Made by a program: the position numbers and the translations under genes. From NCBI GenBank assembly GCA_023375785.1, contig SZWC01000575.1:301996-361459 (forward strand): a stretch of 59,464 nt of DNA. Reading direction: 5' to 3'. Under the pieces are notes generated by a model. It worked only from the letters and a program-made list of their open reading frames with translations, did not search any database and was not told the DNA's origin. The stretch comes from Penium margaritaceum. Its lineage: Eukaryota; Streptophyta; Zygnematophyceae; Desmidiales; Peniaceae. Each line of letters opens with the position of its first letter. Position 1 is the stretch's first letter. This document shows positions 8,408 to 19,300 of this stretch, piece after piece.

Positions 8408-10229
8408 CATATCTTCTACTGATCCATTCCTATATCCGGGGCTCGTGTACGTGGTTCCTCGTGTTCTACATTGAATCTTTGTCTTCCGCGTTGCGTCTCC
8501 AGGGGCTGCTCCGTGATTGATGCACGATCACTCATGTTGATTGAATGTTCTTCCCTTGATTGCTTGGCCCTTCCGCTGACCTATCTGCGCCCTGTCAGTG
8601 ATTGCGGGTCTTCCTGCGGCTTGTCCCTGTTCTCTCTATACTGCGGATTTCCCGCCACCGCTTCCCGCCTCTTTCTCTTTCCGCCACAAGCACTTGAGTC
8701 GGGGGAACCGCCGCATGTGGTTGTGCTAACCTGCGGCGGCTCTCCTGTAGACCCCCTGGTCCTCATTGCCCCTGGACTCCGCACTACCCCTCGCTCAACC
8801 GCGTCCGTGGGAGCCAGCGTTCTACGCGCGGATCTCAGCCTGCTCATGCTTTCTTCCGCGGATGGATCGTCCCCGCGGAGCTGCGGTGGAGGTGTGCTTG
8901 ACACCATTGTTTCCCCCTCTAACCATTTGTGACTCGTGTTATGGTTGGTGAATGTTGACCACCCATATTGGAATTCTTTGATCATGGTCAGTGACATATG
9001 CCTAGTTTGGTTGTTTGGTGTGCATAGTAGCCAGACCGCGCCACTACGTAGTGAAGTTCTTTGTCCCTTTTAGTCGATACATCGGGTTCCCAAACCATTG
9101 TCTCTCCCTCTGACCATTTGTGACTTGTGGTATGAGTTGTCAATGTTGACCACACATAGTGGTCTTCTTCGGTCATAGTTAGTGACATATGCATCATTTG
9201 GTTGGTCACTGTGCACGCTAGCCACACCGTGCCACTACTTGTTGAGAATATTTCTACTTGCTACCTGATAACTAGTATTCCCAACCCGTGGTTTCCCCCA
9301 CTCACCATTTGTGACTCGTGTTATGAGTTTTCAACATTGACCACACACTGTGACATCCGTTTCGTCATGGTTAGTGACATATGCCTACTTTTGTTTGTCA
9401 CTGTACATGGTTACCACGCTCTGTCACAACATATTAAAGGTATTTATGCTTTCTAGTCAAAATCTAGTGTTCCCAAACCAGTGTTACCCCCCTTTGACTA
9501 TATGTGACTCGTGTTGTGAGTTGTCAACGTTGACCACATGAAGTGAAGTTCGTTGGTCATAGTCAGTGACATATGCATCCTTTGGTTGGTCACTGTGCAT
9601 GGTAGCCACGCTGTGCCAATTCATATTAAAGGTATTTGTACTTGCTACTCGATAACTAGTATTCACAAACCATTGTCTTCCACTCTGAACATTTGTGACT
9701 CGTGTTATGAGCTGTCAAGGTTTACCACACTTAGTGACATTATTTGGTCATGGTCAGCGACATATGCCTACTTTGGTTGGTCATCGTGCATGGTATCGAC
9801 ACCATGCCAAAACATATTGAAGCTCCTTGTGCTTGCTACTTGATGCTTGGTGTTCCCAAACCATTGTTTTCCCCTCTGACCATTTGCGACTCGTATTATG
9901 AGTTGTCAACGCTGACCACACACAACAGATTTCTTTGGTCAAAGGTAGTACGTATGCCTACTTTGGTCGGTCATTGTGCATGGTAGCCACACCATGCTTA
10001 TACTGATTAAACCTTTCTGTACTTGCTACTTGAGAACTGATATTCACAGACCATTGTTTCCCCCTCTGACAATTTGTGACTTGAGTGGTTGGTCAATGTT
10101 GACCACTTATATTGAAATTCTTTCATCATGGTCAGTGACATATGCCTAGTTTGGTTGTTTGGTGTGCACAGTAGCCACACCGTGCCACTGCGTATTGAAG
10201 TTCTTTGTCCTTTCTAGTCGATACATAGG

Positions 10230-11376
10230 GTTCCCAAACCATTGTCTCTCCCTCTGACCATTTGTGACTCGTGTTATGAGTTGTCAATGTTGACCATACA
10301 TAGTGGACCTCTTCGGTCATAGTCAGTGACGTGTGCATCCTTTGGTTTGTCACTGTGCACGCTAGCCACACTGTGCGACTACTTGTTGAAAATCTTTCTA
10401 CTTGCTAGTTGATAACTAGTGTTCTCAACCCATGGTTTCCCCCACTGACCAATTGTGACTCGTGTTATGAGTTTTCAACGTTGACCACACTTTGAAATCC
10501 GTTTGGTCATGGTTGGTGACATATGCGTACTTCGGTTTGTCACTATACATGGTTACAACACCGTGTCATTACGTATCGAAGGTATTTGTGCTTTCTTGTT
10601 GACAGCTATTGTTCCCAAACCATTATTAGCCCCCTCTGACTATCTGTGACTCGTGTTGTGAGTTGTAAATGTTGACCACATGAAGTGAAATTCTTTGTTC
10701 ATGGTCAGTGACACATGCATACCTTGGTTGGTCACTGCGCATTGTAGCCACACTGTGCCACTACATATTGAAGGTATTTGTACTTGCTAGTCGATAACTA
10801 GTATTCACAAACCATTATCTTCCACCCTGACAATTTGTGACTCGTGTTATTAGATGTCAACGTTTACCACACATGGTGACATTCTTTGGTCATGGTCAGA
10901 GACATATGCATACCTTGGTTGGTCATCGTGCATGGTATCCACACCGTGCCACAACGTATTGTAGCTGCTTGTGCTTGCTATTTGATACTTGGTGTTCCCA
11001 AACCATTGTTTCCCCCTCTGACCATTTTTGACTCGTATTATGCGCTGTCAACATTGACCACACACGGTGTATTTCTTTGGTCAAAGGCAGTACATATGCC
11101 TACTTTAGTCGGTCATTGTGCATGGTAGCGACACCGTGCTACTACTGACTGAAGGTTGTTGTACTTGCTAGTTGAGAACTGATATTCCTAAACCATTGTT
11201 TCCTCCCCTGACCGTTTGTGACTCGTGTTATGGTTGCTCAACGTTGACCACCCATATTGAAATTCTCTCATCATGGTCAGTGACATATGCCTAGTTTGGA
11301 TGTTTGGTGTGCATATTCTAGCCACACCGTGCCACTACGTATAGAAGAAATTTGTCCTTTCTAGTCCATGCATAGG
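10230..11376. repeat. reference HOR unit A-B-C-D-E-F (1,147 bp)
   Basis: A clean unit. A starts at 10230, B at 10421, C at 10611, D at 10802, E at 10994 and F at 11184; the next A starts at 11377. Monomer lengths are therefore 191, 190, 191, 192, 190 and 193 bp. Neighbouring monomers differ clearly from each other, while the same class in the next unit is nearly identical, which is the defining property of a higher-order repeat. Confidence 0.9.
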
Positions 11377-11991
11377 GTTCCCAAACCATTGTCTCTCCCT
11401 CTTACCATTCGTGACTCGTGTTATGAGTTGTCAATGCTGACAACACACAGTGGACTTCTTCGGTCATAGTCAGTGACGTATACATCCTTTGGTTCGTCAC
11501 TGTGCACGCTGGCCACACCCTGCCACAACTTGTTGAAGTTCTTCGTACCTTCTAGTTGATAACTAGTGTTCCTAACCCATTGTTTTCCCCTCTGACCATT
11601 TGTGACTCGTGTGATGAGTTTTCAACGTTTATCACAAACTGTGAAACTTGTTTGGTCATGGTTAGTGACATAAGCCTACTTTGGTTTGTCACTGTACATG
11701 GTTACCACGCCGTGTCACTACGTATTGAAGGTATTTGTGCTTTCTAGTCAATGGCTAGTGTTCCCAAACCAATGTTATCCCCCTTTGACTATGTGTGACT
11801 CGTATTGTGAGTTGTAAATGTTGACCACATGAAGTGAAACTCTTTGTTCATGATCAGTGACATATGCATACATTGGTTGGTCACTGTGCATTGCAGCCAC
11901 ACTGTGCCACTACATATTGAAGGTATTTGTACTTGCTAGTCGATAACTAGTTTTCACAAACCATTATCTTCCCCCGTGACCATTTGTGACG

Positions 11992-12373
11992 CGTGTTATG
12001 AGTTGTCAAAGTTTACCACACTTAGTGACATTATTTGGTCATGGTCAGTGACATATGCCTACTTTGGTTGGTCATCGTGCATGGTATCCACACCGTGCCA
12101 CAACTTATTGAAGGTCCTTGTGCTTGCTAGTTGATACCTGGTGCTCCCAAACCATTGTCTCCCCCTCTGACCATTTGTGACTCGTGTTATGAGTTGTCAA
12201 AGTTTACCACACTTAGTGACATTATTTGGTCATGGTCAGTGACATATGCCTACTTTGGTTGGTCATCGTGCATGGTATCCACACCGTGCCACAACTTATT
12301 GAAGGTCCTTGTGCTTGCTAGTTGATACCTGGTGCTCCCAAACCATTGTCTCCCCCTCTGACCATTTGTGACT
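11992..12373. repeat. exact single-monomer duplication (D/E register)
   Basis: Two 191-bp copies with offset 191, sharing gatacctggtgctcccaaacc. The HOR unit containing them is 1,334 bp instead of ~1,147. Confidence 0.85.
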
Positions 12374-13886
12374 CCTATTATGACTTGTCAATGCTGACCA
12401 TACACAGCAGATTTCTTTGGTCAAAGGTAGTATATATGCCTACTTTGGTCATTGTGCATGGTAGCCACACCGTGCTTATGCTGATTGAAGGTCGCTGTAC
12501 TTGCTAGTTGATAACTGATATTCACAGACCATTGTTTCCCCCTCTGACCATTTGTGACTCCTGTTATGGTTGGTGAATGTTGACCACCCATATTGAAATT
12601 CTTTCATCATGGTCGGTGACATATGCATAGTTTGGTTGTTTGGTGTGCATAGTAGCCACACCGTGCCACTACGTTTTGAAGTTCTTTGTTCTTTCTAGTC
12701 AGTACATATGGTTCCCAAACCATTGTCTCTCCCTCTGACCATTTGTGACTCGTGTTCTGAGTTGTGAATGTTGACCATGCATAGTGGACTTCTTCGGTCA
12801 TCGTCAGTGACGTGTGCATCCTTTGGTTGGTCACTGTGCACGCTAGCCACACCGTGCCACAACTTGTTGAAAATCGTTTTAATTGCTAGTTGATAACTAG
12901 TGTTCCAAACCCATGGTTTCCCCCACAGACCATTTGTGACTCGTGTTATGAGTTTTCAACGTTGACCACACACTGTGAAATCGGTTCTGTCATGGTTTGT
13001 GACATATGCCTACTTTGATTTGTCACTGTACATGGTTACCACGCCATGTCATTACGTATGGAAGGTCTTTGTGCTTTCTTGTTGACAGCTAGCGCTCCCA
13101 AACCATTGTTAGCACCCTCTGACTATCTATGACCCGTGTTGTGAGTCGTAAGTGTTGTCCACATGAAGTGAAATTCTTTGTTCATTGTCAGTGACATATG
13201 CATACATTGGTTGGTCACTGTGCATTGTAGCCACACTATGCCACTACATATTGAAGGTATTTGAACTTGCTAGTCAATAACTAGTATTCACAAACCATTA
13301 TCCTCCACCCTCACCATATGTGACTCGTGTTATGAGTTGTCAAAGTTTACCACACTTAGTGACATTATTTGGTCATGGTCAGTGACATATGCCTACTTTT
13401 GTTGGTCATCCTGCATGGTATCCACACCGTGCCACAATGTATTGAAGATCCTTGTGCTTGCTATTTGATACGTGGTGTTCCAAAACCATTGTTTCCCCCT
13501 TCTGACCATTTGTGAATCGTATTATGAGCTGTCAATGTTGACCACACACAACGGATTTTTTTGGTCAAAGGCAGTACATATGCCTACTTTTGTCAGTCAT
13601 TGTGCATGGTAGCCACACCGTGCTTCTACTGACTGAAGGTCTCTGTACTTGCTAGTTGATAACTGATATTCCCATAGCATTATTTCCTGCCCTGACCGTT
13701 TGTGAATCGTGTTATGGTTGGTCAACGTTGATTACCCATAATGAAATTCTCTGGTCATGGTCAGTGACATATGCCTAGTTTGGTTCTTTTTTGTGCATAT
13801 TAGCCACACTGTGCCACTACGTATTGAAATTCTTTGTCCTTTATAGTCAATACATAGGGTTCCCAAACCATTGTCTCTCCCTCTAA

Positions 13887-14268
13887 CCATTTGTGACTCG
13901 TGTTATGAGTTTTCAATGTTGACCACACATAGTGGACTTCTTCGGTCATAGTCAGTGACATATGCATCCTTTGGTTGGTCACTGTGCACGCTAGCCACAC
14001 CGTGCCACTACTTGTTGAAAATCTTTCTACTTGCTAGTTGATAACTAGTGTTCCCAACCCATGGTTTCCCCGACTGACCATTTGTGACTCGTGTTATGAG
14101 TTTTCAATGTTGACCACACATAGTGGACTTCTTCGGTCATAGTCAGTGACATATGCATCCTTTGGTTGGTCACTGTGCACGCTAGCCACACCGTGCCACT
14201 ACTTGTTGAAAATCTTTCTACTTGCTAGTTGATAACTAGTGTTCCCAACCCATGGTTTCCCCGACTGA
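13887..14268. repeat. exact single-monomer duplication (A/B register)
   Basis: Two 191-bp copies with offset 191, sharing the private variants gagttttcaatgttgacc and tttccccgactgacc. Confidence 0.85.
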
Positions 14269-15404
14269 CCATTTGTGACTCGTGTTTTGAGTTTTCAACG
14301 TTGACCACACACTATGAAATCCGTTTGGTCATGGTTAGTGACATATGCCTACTTTGGTTTGTCCCTATACATGGTTACCACACCGTGTCACTGCGAATCG
14401 AAGGCCTTGTGCTTTCTCCTTGATACCTAGTGCTTCCAAACCGTTGTTAGCCCCTTTGAATATCTATGCCTCGTGTTGTGAGTTGTCAACATTGACCACA
14501 TATGAAATTATTTGGTCATGGTTAGTGACATAAGCATGCTTTGTTTGGTCACTGTGCATTGTAGCCACACTATGCCACTACATATTGAAGGCTTTTGTAC
14601 TTGCTAGTTGAAAACTAGTATTCACAAACCATTGTCTTCCACTCTGACCATTTGTGACTCGTGTTATGAGTTTTCAAAGTTTACAACACTTAGGGACATT
14701 GTTTGGTCATGGTCAGTGACGTATGCCTACTGTGGTTGGTCATCGTGCATGGTATCCACACTGTGCCACAGTGTATTGAAGCTCCTTGTGCTTGCTATTT
14801 GATACTTGGTGTTCCCAAACCATTGTTTCCCCCTCTGACCATTTGTGACTCGTATGAGTTGTCAACGTTGACCACACACGGTGGATTGCTTTGGTCAAAG
14901 GCAGTACATATGCCTACTTTGGTCGGTCATTGTGCATGGTAGCCACACCGGGCTACTACTGACTGAAGGTCGTTGTACTTGCTAGTTAGTATCTAGTATT
15001 CCCAAACCATTGTTTCCCCCTCTGACAATACGTGACCCATATCATTGGTTGTCAACGTTTACCACACATTGTAAAATGATTTGGTCATGGTAAGTGGCAC
15101 AAGCCTAATCTGCTTGGTCATTGCGCATGGTAGCCACACCGTTCCACAACTTATTGAAAGTCTTTCTGCTTGCTAGTCAATAAATAGCAAAAGGTATCTT
15201 CCTTTTGACGCCATGTCGGTTTTTGTTGATTTGTTACGCATAGGTGCCTTCACTGGAATACTCCCTCCCACCCCCCTAGAGGGATGTTCCATGGACGGCC
15301 TTGAGGACAGATTTGCGACCGCATTATGACACCCACCTACCCCCCCATGGCTTAGGCTTGAAGGTAGAGTTGAGGTATCACAACACTGCCACCCCCCCCC
15401 CCCC

Positions 15405-15504
15405 NNNNNNNNNNNNNNNNNNNNNNNNNNNNNNNNNNNNNNNNNNNNNNNNNNNNNNNNNNNNNNNNNNNNNNNNNNNNNNNNNNNNNNNNNNNNNNNN
15501 NNNN
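15405..15504. other. assembly gap, 100 N
   Basis: Exactly 100 Ns lie between a run of 14 Cs and a sequence (acactg plus 16 Cs) that repeats the left flank (acactgccacccc). The real distance is unknown and is probably only a longer C run. Confidence 0.95.
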
Positions 15505-15549
15505 ACACTGCCCCCCCCCCCCCCCCAGGTCGCGATCCTATTCCATATT

Positions 15550-15623
15550 GCGCGTACGAGGATTCAAACCCAGGACCTACCGCTCCAGAATCTAACTCTA
15601 TAAGCACTAGGCCAACTCACATG
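15550..15623 (-). ncRNA. tRNA-like segment with A and B boxes, cassette copy 1
   Basis: On the minus strand TGGCCTAGTGC (15614-15604) matches a pol III A box, and GGTTTGAATCC (15570-15560) matches a B box. They are 33 bp apart, normal for tRNA and tRNA-derived SINE promoters. The T-arm pairs in four of five positions. I could not form a convincing anticodon or acceptor stem, so this is tRNA-derived rather than a working tRNA. Confidence 0.55.
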
Positions 15624-16164
15624 GTGTTCATATGATGTCCAAATGACATTATAAGGGTTCGTATGGGTAAAGGGCATAAAATAAGGGGATGTAAGATTAG
15701 AGGGTAGTTTTCAAAAGTATGAATAACAATTAAGTTAGTTTAATCATAAAAAATTGACGCAGACGGAATTTCAAATTTTGCAACTTCGAGCTTGAATAAC
15801 CTCTCAACCATTGCTCCCATTGACCAGCCGTAGGAAGGAAAGTTGACTACACACAGTGAAACTCTTTTTATGATATTCAGTGACACAAGCATACTTTGGT
15901 TGGTCATTGTGCATGGTAGCCACACCGTGCCACCACTTATCGAAGGTCTTTGTACTTGCCAGTCGATACCGAGTATTCCCAAACCATTGTTTCTCCCTCT
16001 GCCCATTTCTGACCTGTATTATGAGTTGTGAATGTTGACCATACACACTAAACGTTTTTGGTCATGAGCAGTGATGTATGCCTACTTGGATAGACCATTG
16101 TGCACGCTAGCCACACCGTGCAAATACATCCCAAAAATCTTTGTACTTGCTAGAAGATACACAG

Positions 16165-16356
16165 TCTTTTGAAACCATGTTTTCCCCCTCTGACCATTTG
16201 TGACTCATGTTATGGGTTCTGAACGTTGACCACTCATATTGAAATCCTCTGGTCATGGTTAGTGACATATGCCTAGTTTGGTTTGTCACTGTGCGTGGTT
16301 ACCACGCCGTGTCACTACGTATGGAAGGTCTTTGTGATTTCTAGTTGATAGCTAGT
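16165..16356. repeat. hybrid monomer J (F-like left half, B-like right half)
   Basis: The left half has the F signatures gttatgggtt, catattgaaat and gcctagtttggtt. The right half switches to the B signatures tgtcactgtgcgtggttaccacgccgtgtcactacg and tagttgatagctagt. The same hybrid follows every complete cassette (about 27590, 33980, 44415), so it formed once and was amplified with it. Confidence 0.7.
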
Positions 16357-19300
16357 GTTCCCAAACCATTGTTACCCCCCATCTGACTATCAGTGACTCG
16401 TGTTGTGAGCTGTCAACACTGACCACATGAAGTGAAATTCGTTGGTCATGGTCAGTGAGATATGCATACTTTGGTTGGTCACTGTACATGGTAGCCACGC
16501 TATGCCACAACATATTAAAGGTATTTGTACTTGCTAGTTGATAACTAGTATTCACAAACCATTGTCTTCCACCCTGACCATTTGTGACTTGTGTTATGAG
16601 TTGTCAAAGTTCACCACACTTAGGGACATTATTTGGTCATGGTAAGTGACATATGTCTACTTTGGTTGGTCATCGTGCATGGTATCCACACCGTGCGACA
16701 AATTGTTGAAGGTCCTTGTGCTTGCTAGTTGATACCTGGTGTTCCGAAACCATTCTCCCCCTCTGACCATTTGTGACTCCTATGATGAGTTGTCAACGCT
16801 GACCACACACAGCGGATTTCTTTGGTCGAAGGTAGTACATATGCCTACTTTGGTCGGTCATTGTGCATGGTAGCCACACCGTGCTTATACTGTTGATGGT
16901 CGCTATACTTGCTTAGTTGAGAACTGATATTCACAGACCATTGTTTCCCCATCTGACTGTTTGTGACTCATGTTATGGTTGGTGAATGTTGACCACTTAT
17001 ACTGAAATTCTTTCATCAAGGTCAGTGACATATGCCTAGTTTGGATGTTTGGTGTGCATAGTAGCCACACCGTGCCACTACGTATTGAATTTCTTTGTCC
17101 GTTCTAGTCGATACATAGGGTTCCCAAACCATTGTCTCTCCCTCCGATCATTTGTGACTCATGTTATGAGTTGTCAATGTTGACTATACAAAGTGAACTT
17201 CTTCGGTCATAGTCAGTGACGTGTGCATCCTTTGGTTGGTCACTGTGCAAGCATGCCACTCCGTGCCACTACTTGTTCAAAATCTTTCTACTTGCTAGTT
17301 GCTAGTTGATGAATAGTTTTCCCAACCCATGGTTTCCCCCACTGACCATTTGTGACTCGTGTTATGAGTTTATAACATTGACCACACACTGTGAAATCCG
17401 TTTTGACATGGTCAGTGAAATATGCCTACTTTGGTTTGTCACCGTACATGGTTACCACGTCGTGTCGTTACGTGTCGAAGGTCTTTGTGCTTTCTTGTTG
17501 ACAGCTAGTCTTCCCAAACCATTGTTAGCCCCCTCTGACTATCTGTGACTGGTGTTGTGAGTTGTCAACATTGACCACATGAAGTGAAATTCTTTGTTCA
17601 TGATCACTGACATATGCATACTTTGGTTGGTCACTGTGAATTGTAGTCACACCGTGCCACTATACATGGAAGGTACTTGTACTTGCTAGTCGATAACTAG
17701 TATTCACAAACCATTATCTTCCACCCTGACCATTTGTGACTCGTGTTATGAGTTGTCAAAGTTTACCAAAGTGACATTACTTGGTGATGGTCAGTCACAT
17801 ATGCCTACTTTGGTTGGTCATCGTGCATGGTAGGCACACCGTGCCACAACGTATTGAAGCTCCTTGTGCTTGCTTTTTCATACTTGGTGTTCCCAAATAA
17901 TTGTTTCTCCCTCTGACCATTAGTGACTCGTATTATGAGTTGTCAACGTTGACCACACACAGCTAACTTCTTTGGTCAAAGGTAGTCCCTATGCCTACTT
18001 TGGTCGGTCATTGTACATGGTAGCCACAACGTGCTACTACCTACTGAAGGTCGTTGTACTTGCTAGTTGAGAACTGATATTCCCATAGCATTGTTTCTTC
18101 CCCTGACCGTTCGTGACTCGTGTTATGGTTGGTCAACGTTGACCACCCATATTGAAATTCTCTGGTCATGGTCAGTGACAGTCATGCCTAGTCTGGTTGT
18201 TTGGTGTGCATATTAGCCACACCGTGCCACTACGTATTGAAGTTCTTTGTCCTTTCTAGTAGATACATAGGGTTCCCAAACCATTGTCTCTCCCTCTGAC
18301 CATTTGTGACTCGTGTTATGAAATGTCCATGTTGATCACACATAGTAGACTTTTTCGGGCATAACCAGTGACATATACATCCTTTGGTTGGTCACTATGC
18401 ATGCTAGCCACACCGTGCCACTACTTGTTGAAAATCTTTCTACTTGCTAGTTGATAACTAGTGTTCCCAACCCATGATTTCCCCCACTGACCATTTGTGA
18501 CTCGTGTTATGAGTTTTCAACGTTGACTACTTACTGTGAAATCCGTTTGGTCATGGTTAGTGACATATGCCTACTTTGGTTTGTCCCTATACATGGTTAC
18601 CACGCCGTGTCACTACTTATTGAAGGTATTTGTGCTTTCTAGTTCATAGCTAGTGTTCCCAAACCATTGCTACCCCCCTTTGACTATCTGTCACTCGTGT
18701 TATGAGTTGTAACGCTGACCACATGAAGTCAAATTAGTTGGTCATGGTCAGTTACACGTGCATACTTTGGTTGGTCGCTATACATGGTAGCCACGCTGTG
18801 CCACTACATATTGAAGGTATTTGTACTTGCTACTCCATAACTAGTATTCACAAACCATTGTGTTCAACTCTGACCATTCGTGACTCGTGTTATGAATCGT
18901 CAAAGTTTACCACACTTAGTGACATTATTTGGTCATGGTCAGTGACATATGCCTACTTTGGTTGGTCATCGTGCATGGTATCCACACCGTGCCACAACGT
19001 ATTGAAGCTCCTTGTGCTTGCTTTTTGATACTTGGTGTTCCCAAACAATTGTTTCCCCCTTTGACCATTAGTGACTCGTTTTATGAGTTGTCAACGTTGA
19101 CCACACACAGCGGATTTCTTTGGTCAAAGGTAGTACATATGCTTACTTTGATTTTCATTGTGCATGGTAGCCACACTGCGCTACTTCTGACTGAAGGTCC
19201 TTGTACTTGCTAGTTGAGAACTGATATTGCCATAGCATTGTTTCCTCCCCTGACTGTTGATGACTCGTGTTATGGTTGGTCAACGTTGACCACCCATATT

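Larger units (their letters stand above)
7658..8902. other. gene-free flank, possible LTR/leader of the element
   Basis: No coding region is supported here. The stretch is GC-rich and contains several CCGCGG or near-CCGCGG sites. In element order it lies directly upstream of gag, where the 5' LTR, primer-binding site and leader belong. I could not find a primer-binding site complementary to initiator tRNA-Met, nor a second copy of this sequence in the window that would prove an LTR. A pair of hairpin repeats and a short CA microsatellite lie in it and are listed separately. An open frame at 8471-8932 (plus) runs into the satellite and looks accidental. Confidence 0.5.
8903..15197. repeat. satellite block 1, from boundary to first cassette
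   Basis: The block starts inside an F-class monomer at the junction with the retroelement flank (ccattgtttccccctc). Regular six-monomer units follow. A D monomer is duplicated exactly at 11992-12373, and an A/B-register monomer at 13887-14268. The block ends with an E monomer and the private monomer G (from 14998), which leads into the cassette. Confidence 0.85.
15198..15827 (-). mobile_element. tRNA-like cassette, copy 1 (contains 100-N gap)
   Basis: Non-satellite sequence interrupts a monomer between its first ~45 bp and its ttgactacacacagtg part. Read on the minus strand it has an AT-richer ~190-bp leader, then a tRNA-like segment, then a GC-rich body with G runs (C runs on the plus strand). 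An imperfect direct repeat flanks it: ctccctttgacaccag in later copies on the left (here ccttttgacgccat) and ctcccattgaccag on the right (15815-15828). This resembles a degraded target-site duplication. A SINE-like retroposon is my best reading, but the tRNA-like part lies in the middle rather than at the end, so a composite insertion is possible. Confidence 0.6.

Noticed and set aside
7658..8902. Defined LTR with primer-binding site
   Set aside because: No second copy in the window, no clear initiator-tRNA complementarity and no identifiable TG...CA ends, so only a possible LTR/leader is stated.
8471..8932. 153-codon plus-strand open frame ending in the satellite
   Set aside because: No recognisable domain; it crosses the satellite boundary and uses satellite sequence for its end.
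10230..11376. CENP-B box in the satellite
   Set aside because: Only a ttcgttgg fragment resembles it; the required spaced A and CGGG positions are not present.
15550..15623. Functional tRNA gene
   Set aside because: A and B boxes are present, but the anticodon and acceptor stems do not form convincingly, and the copies differ at key positions.
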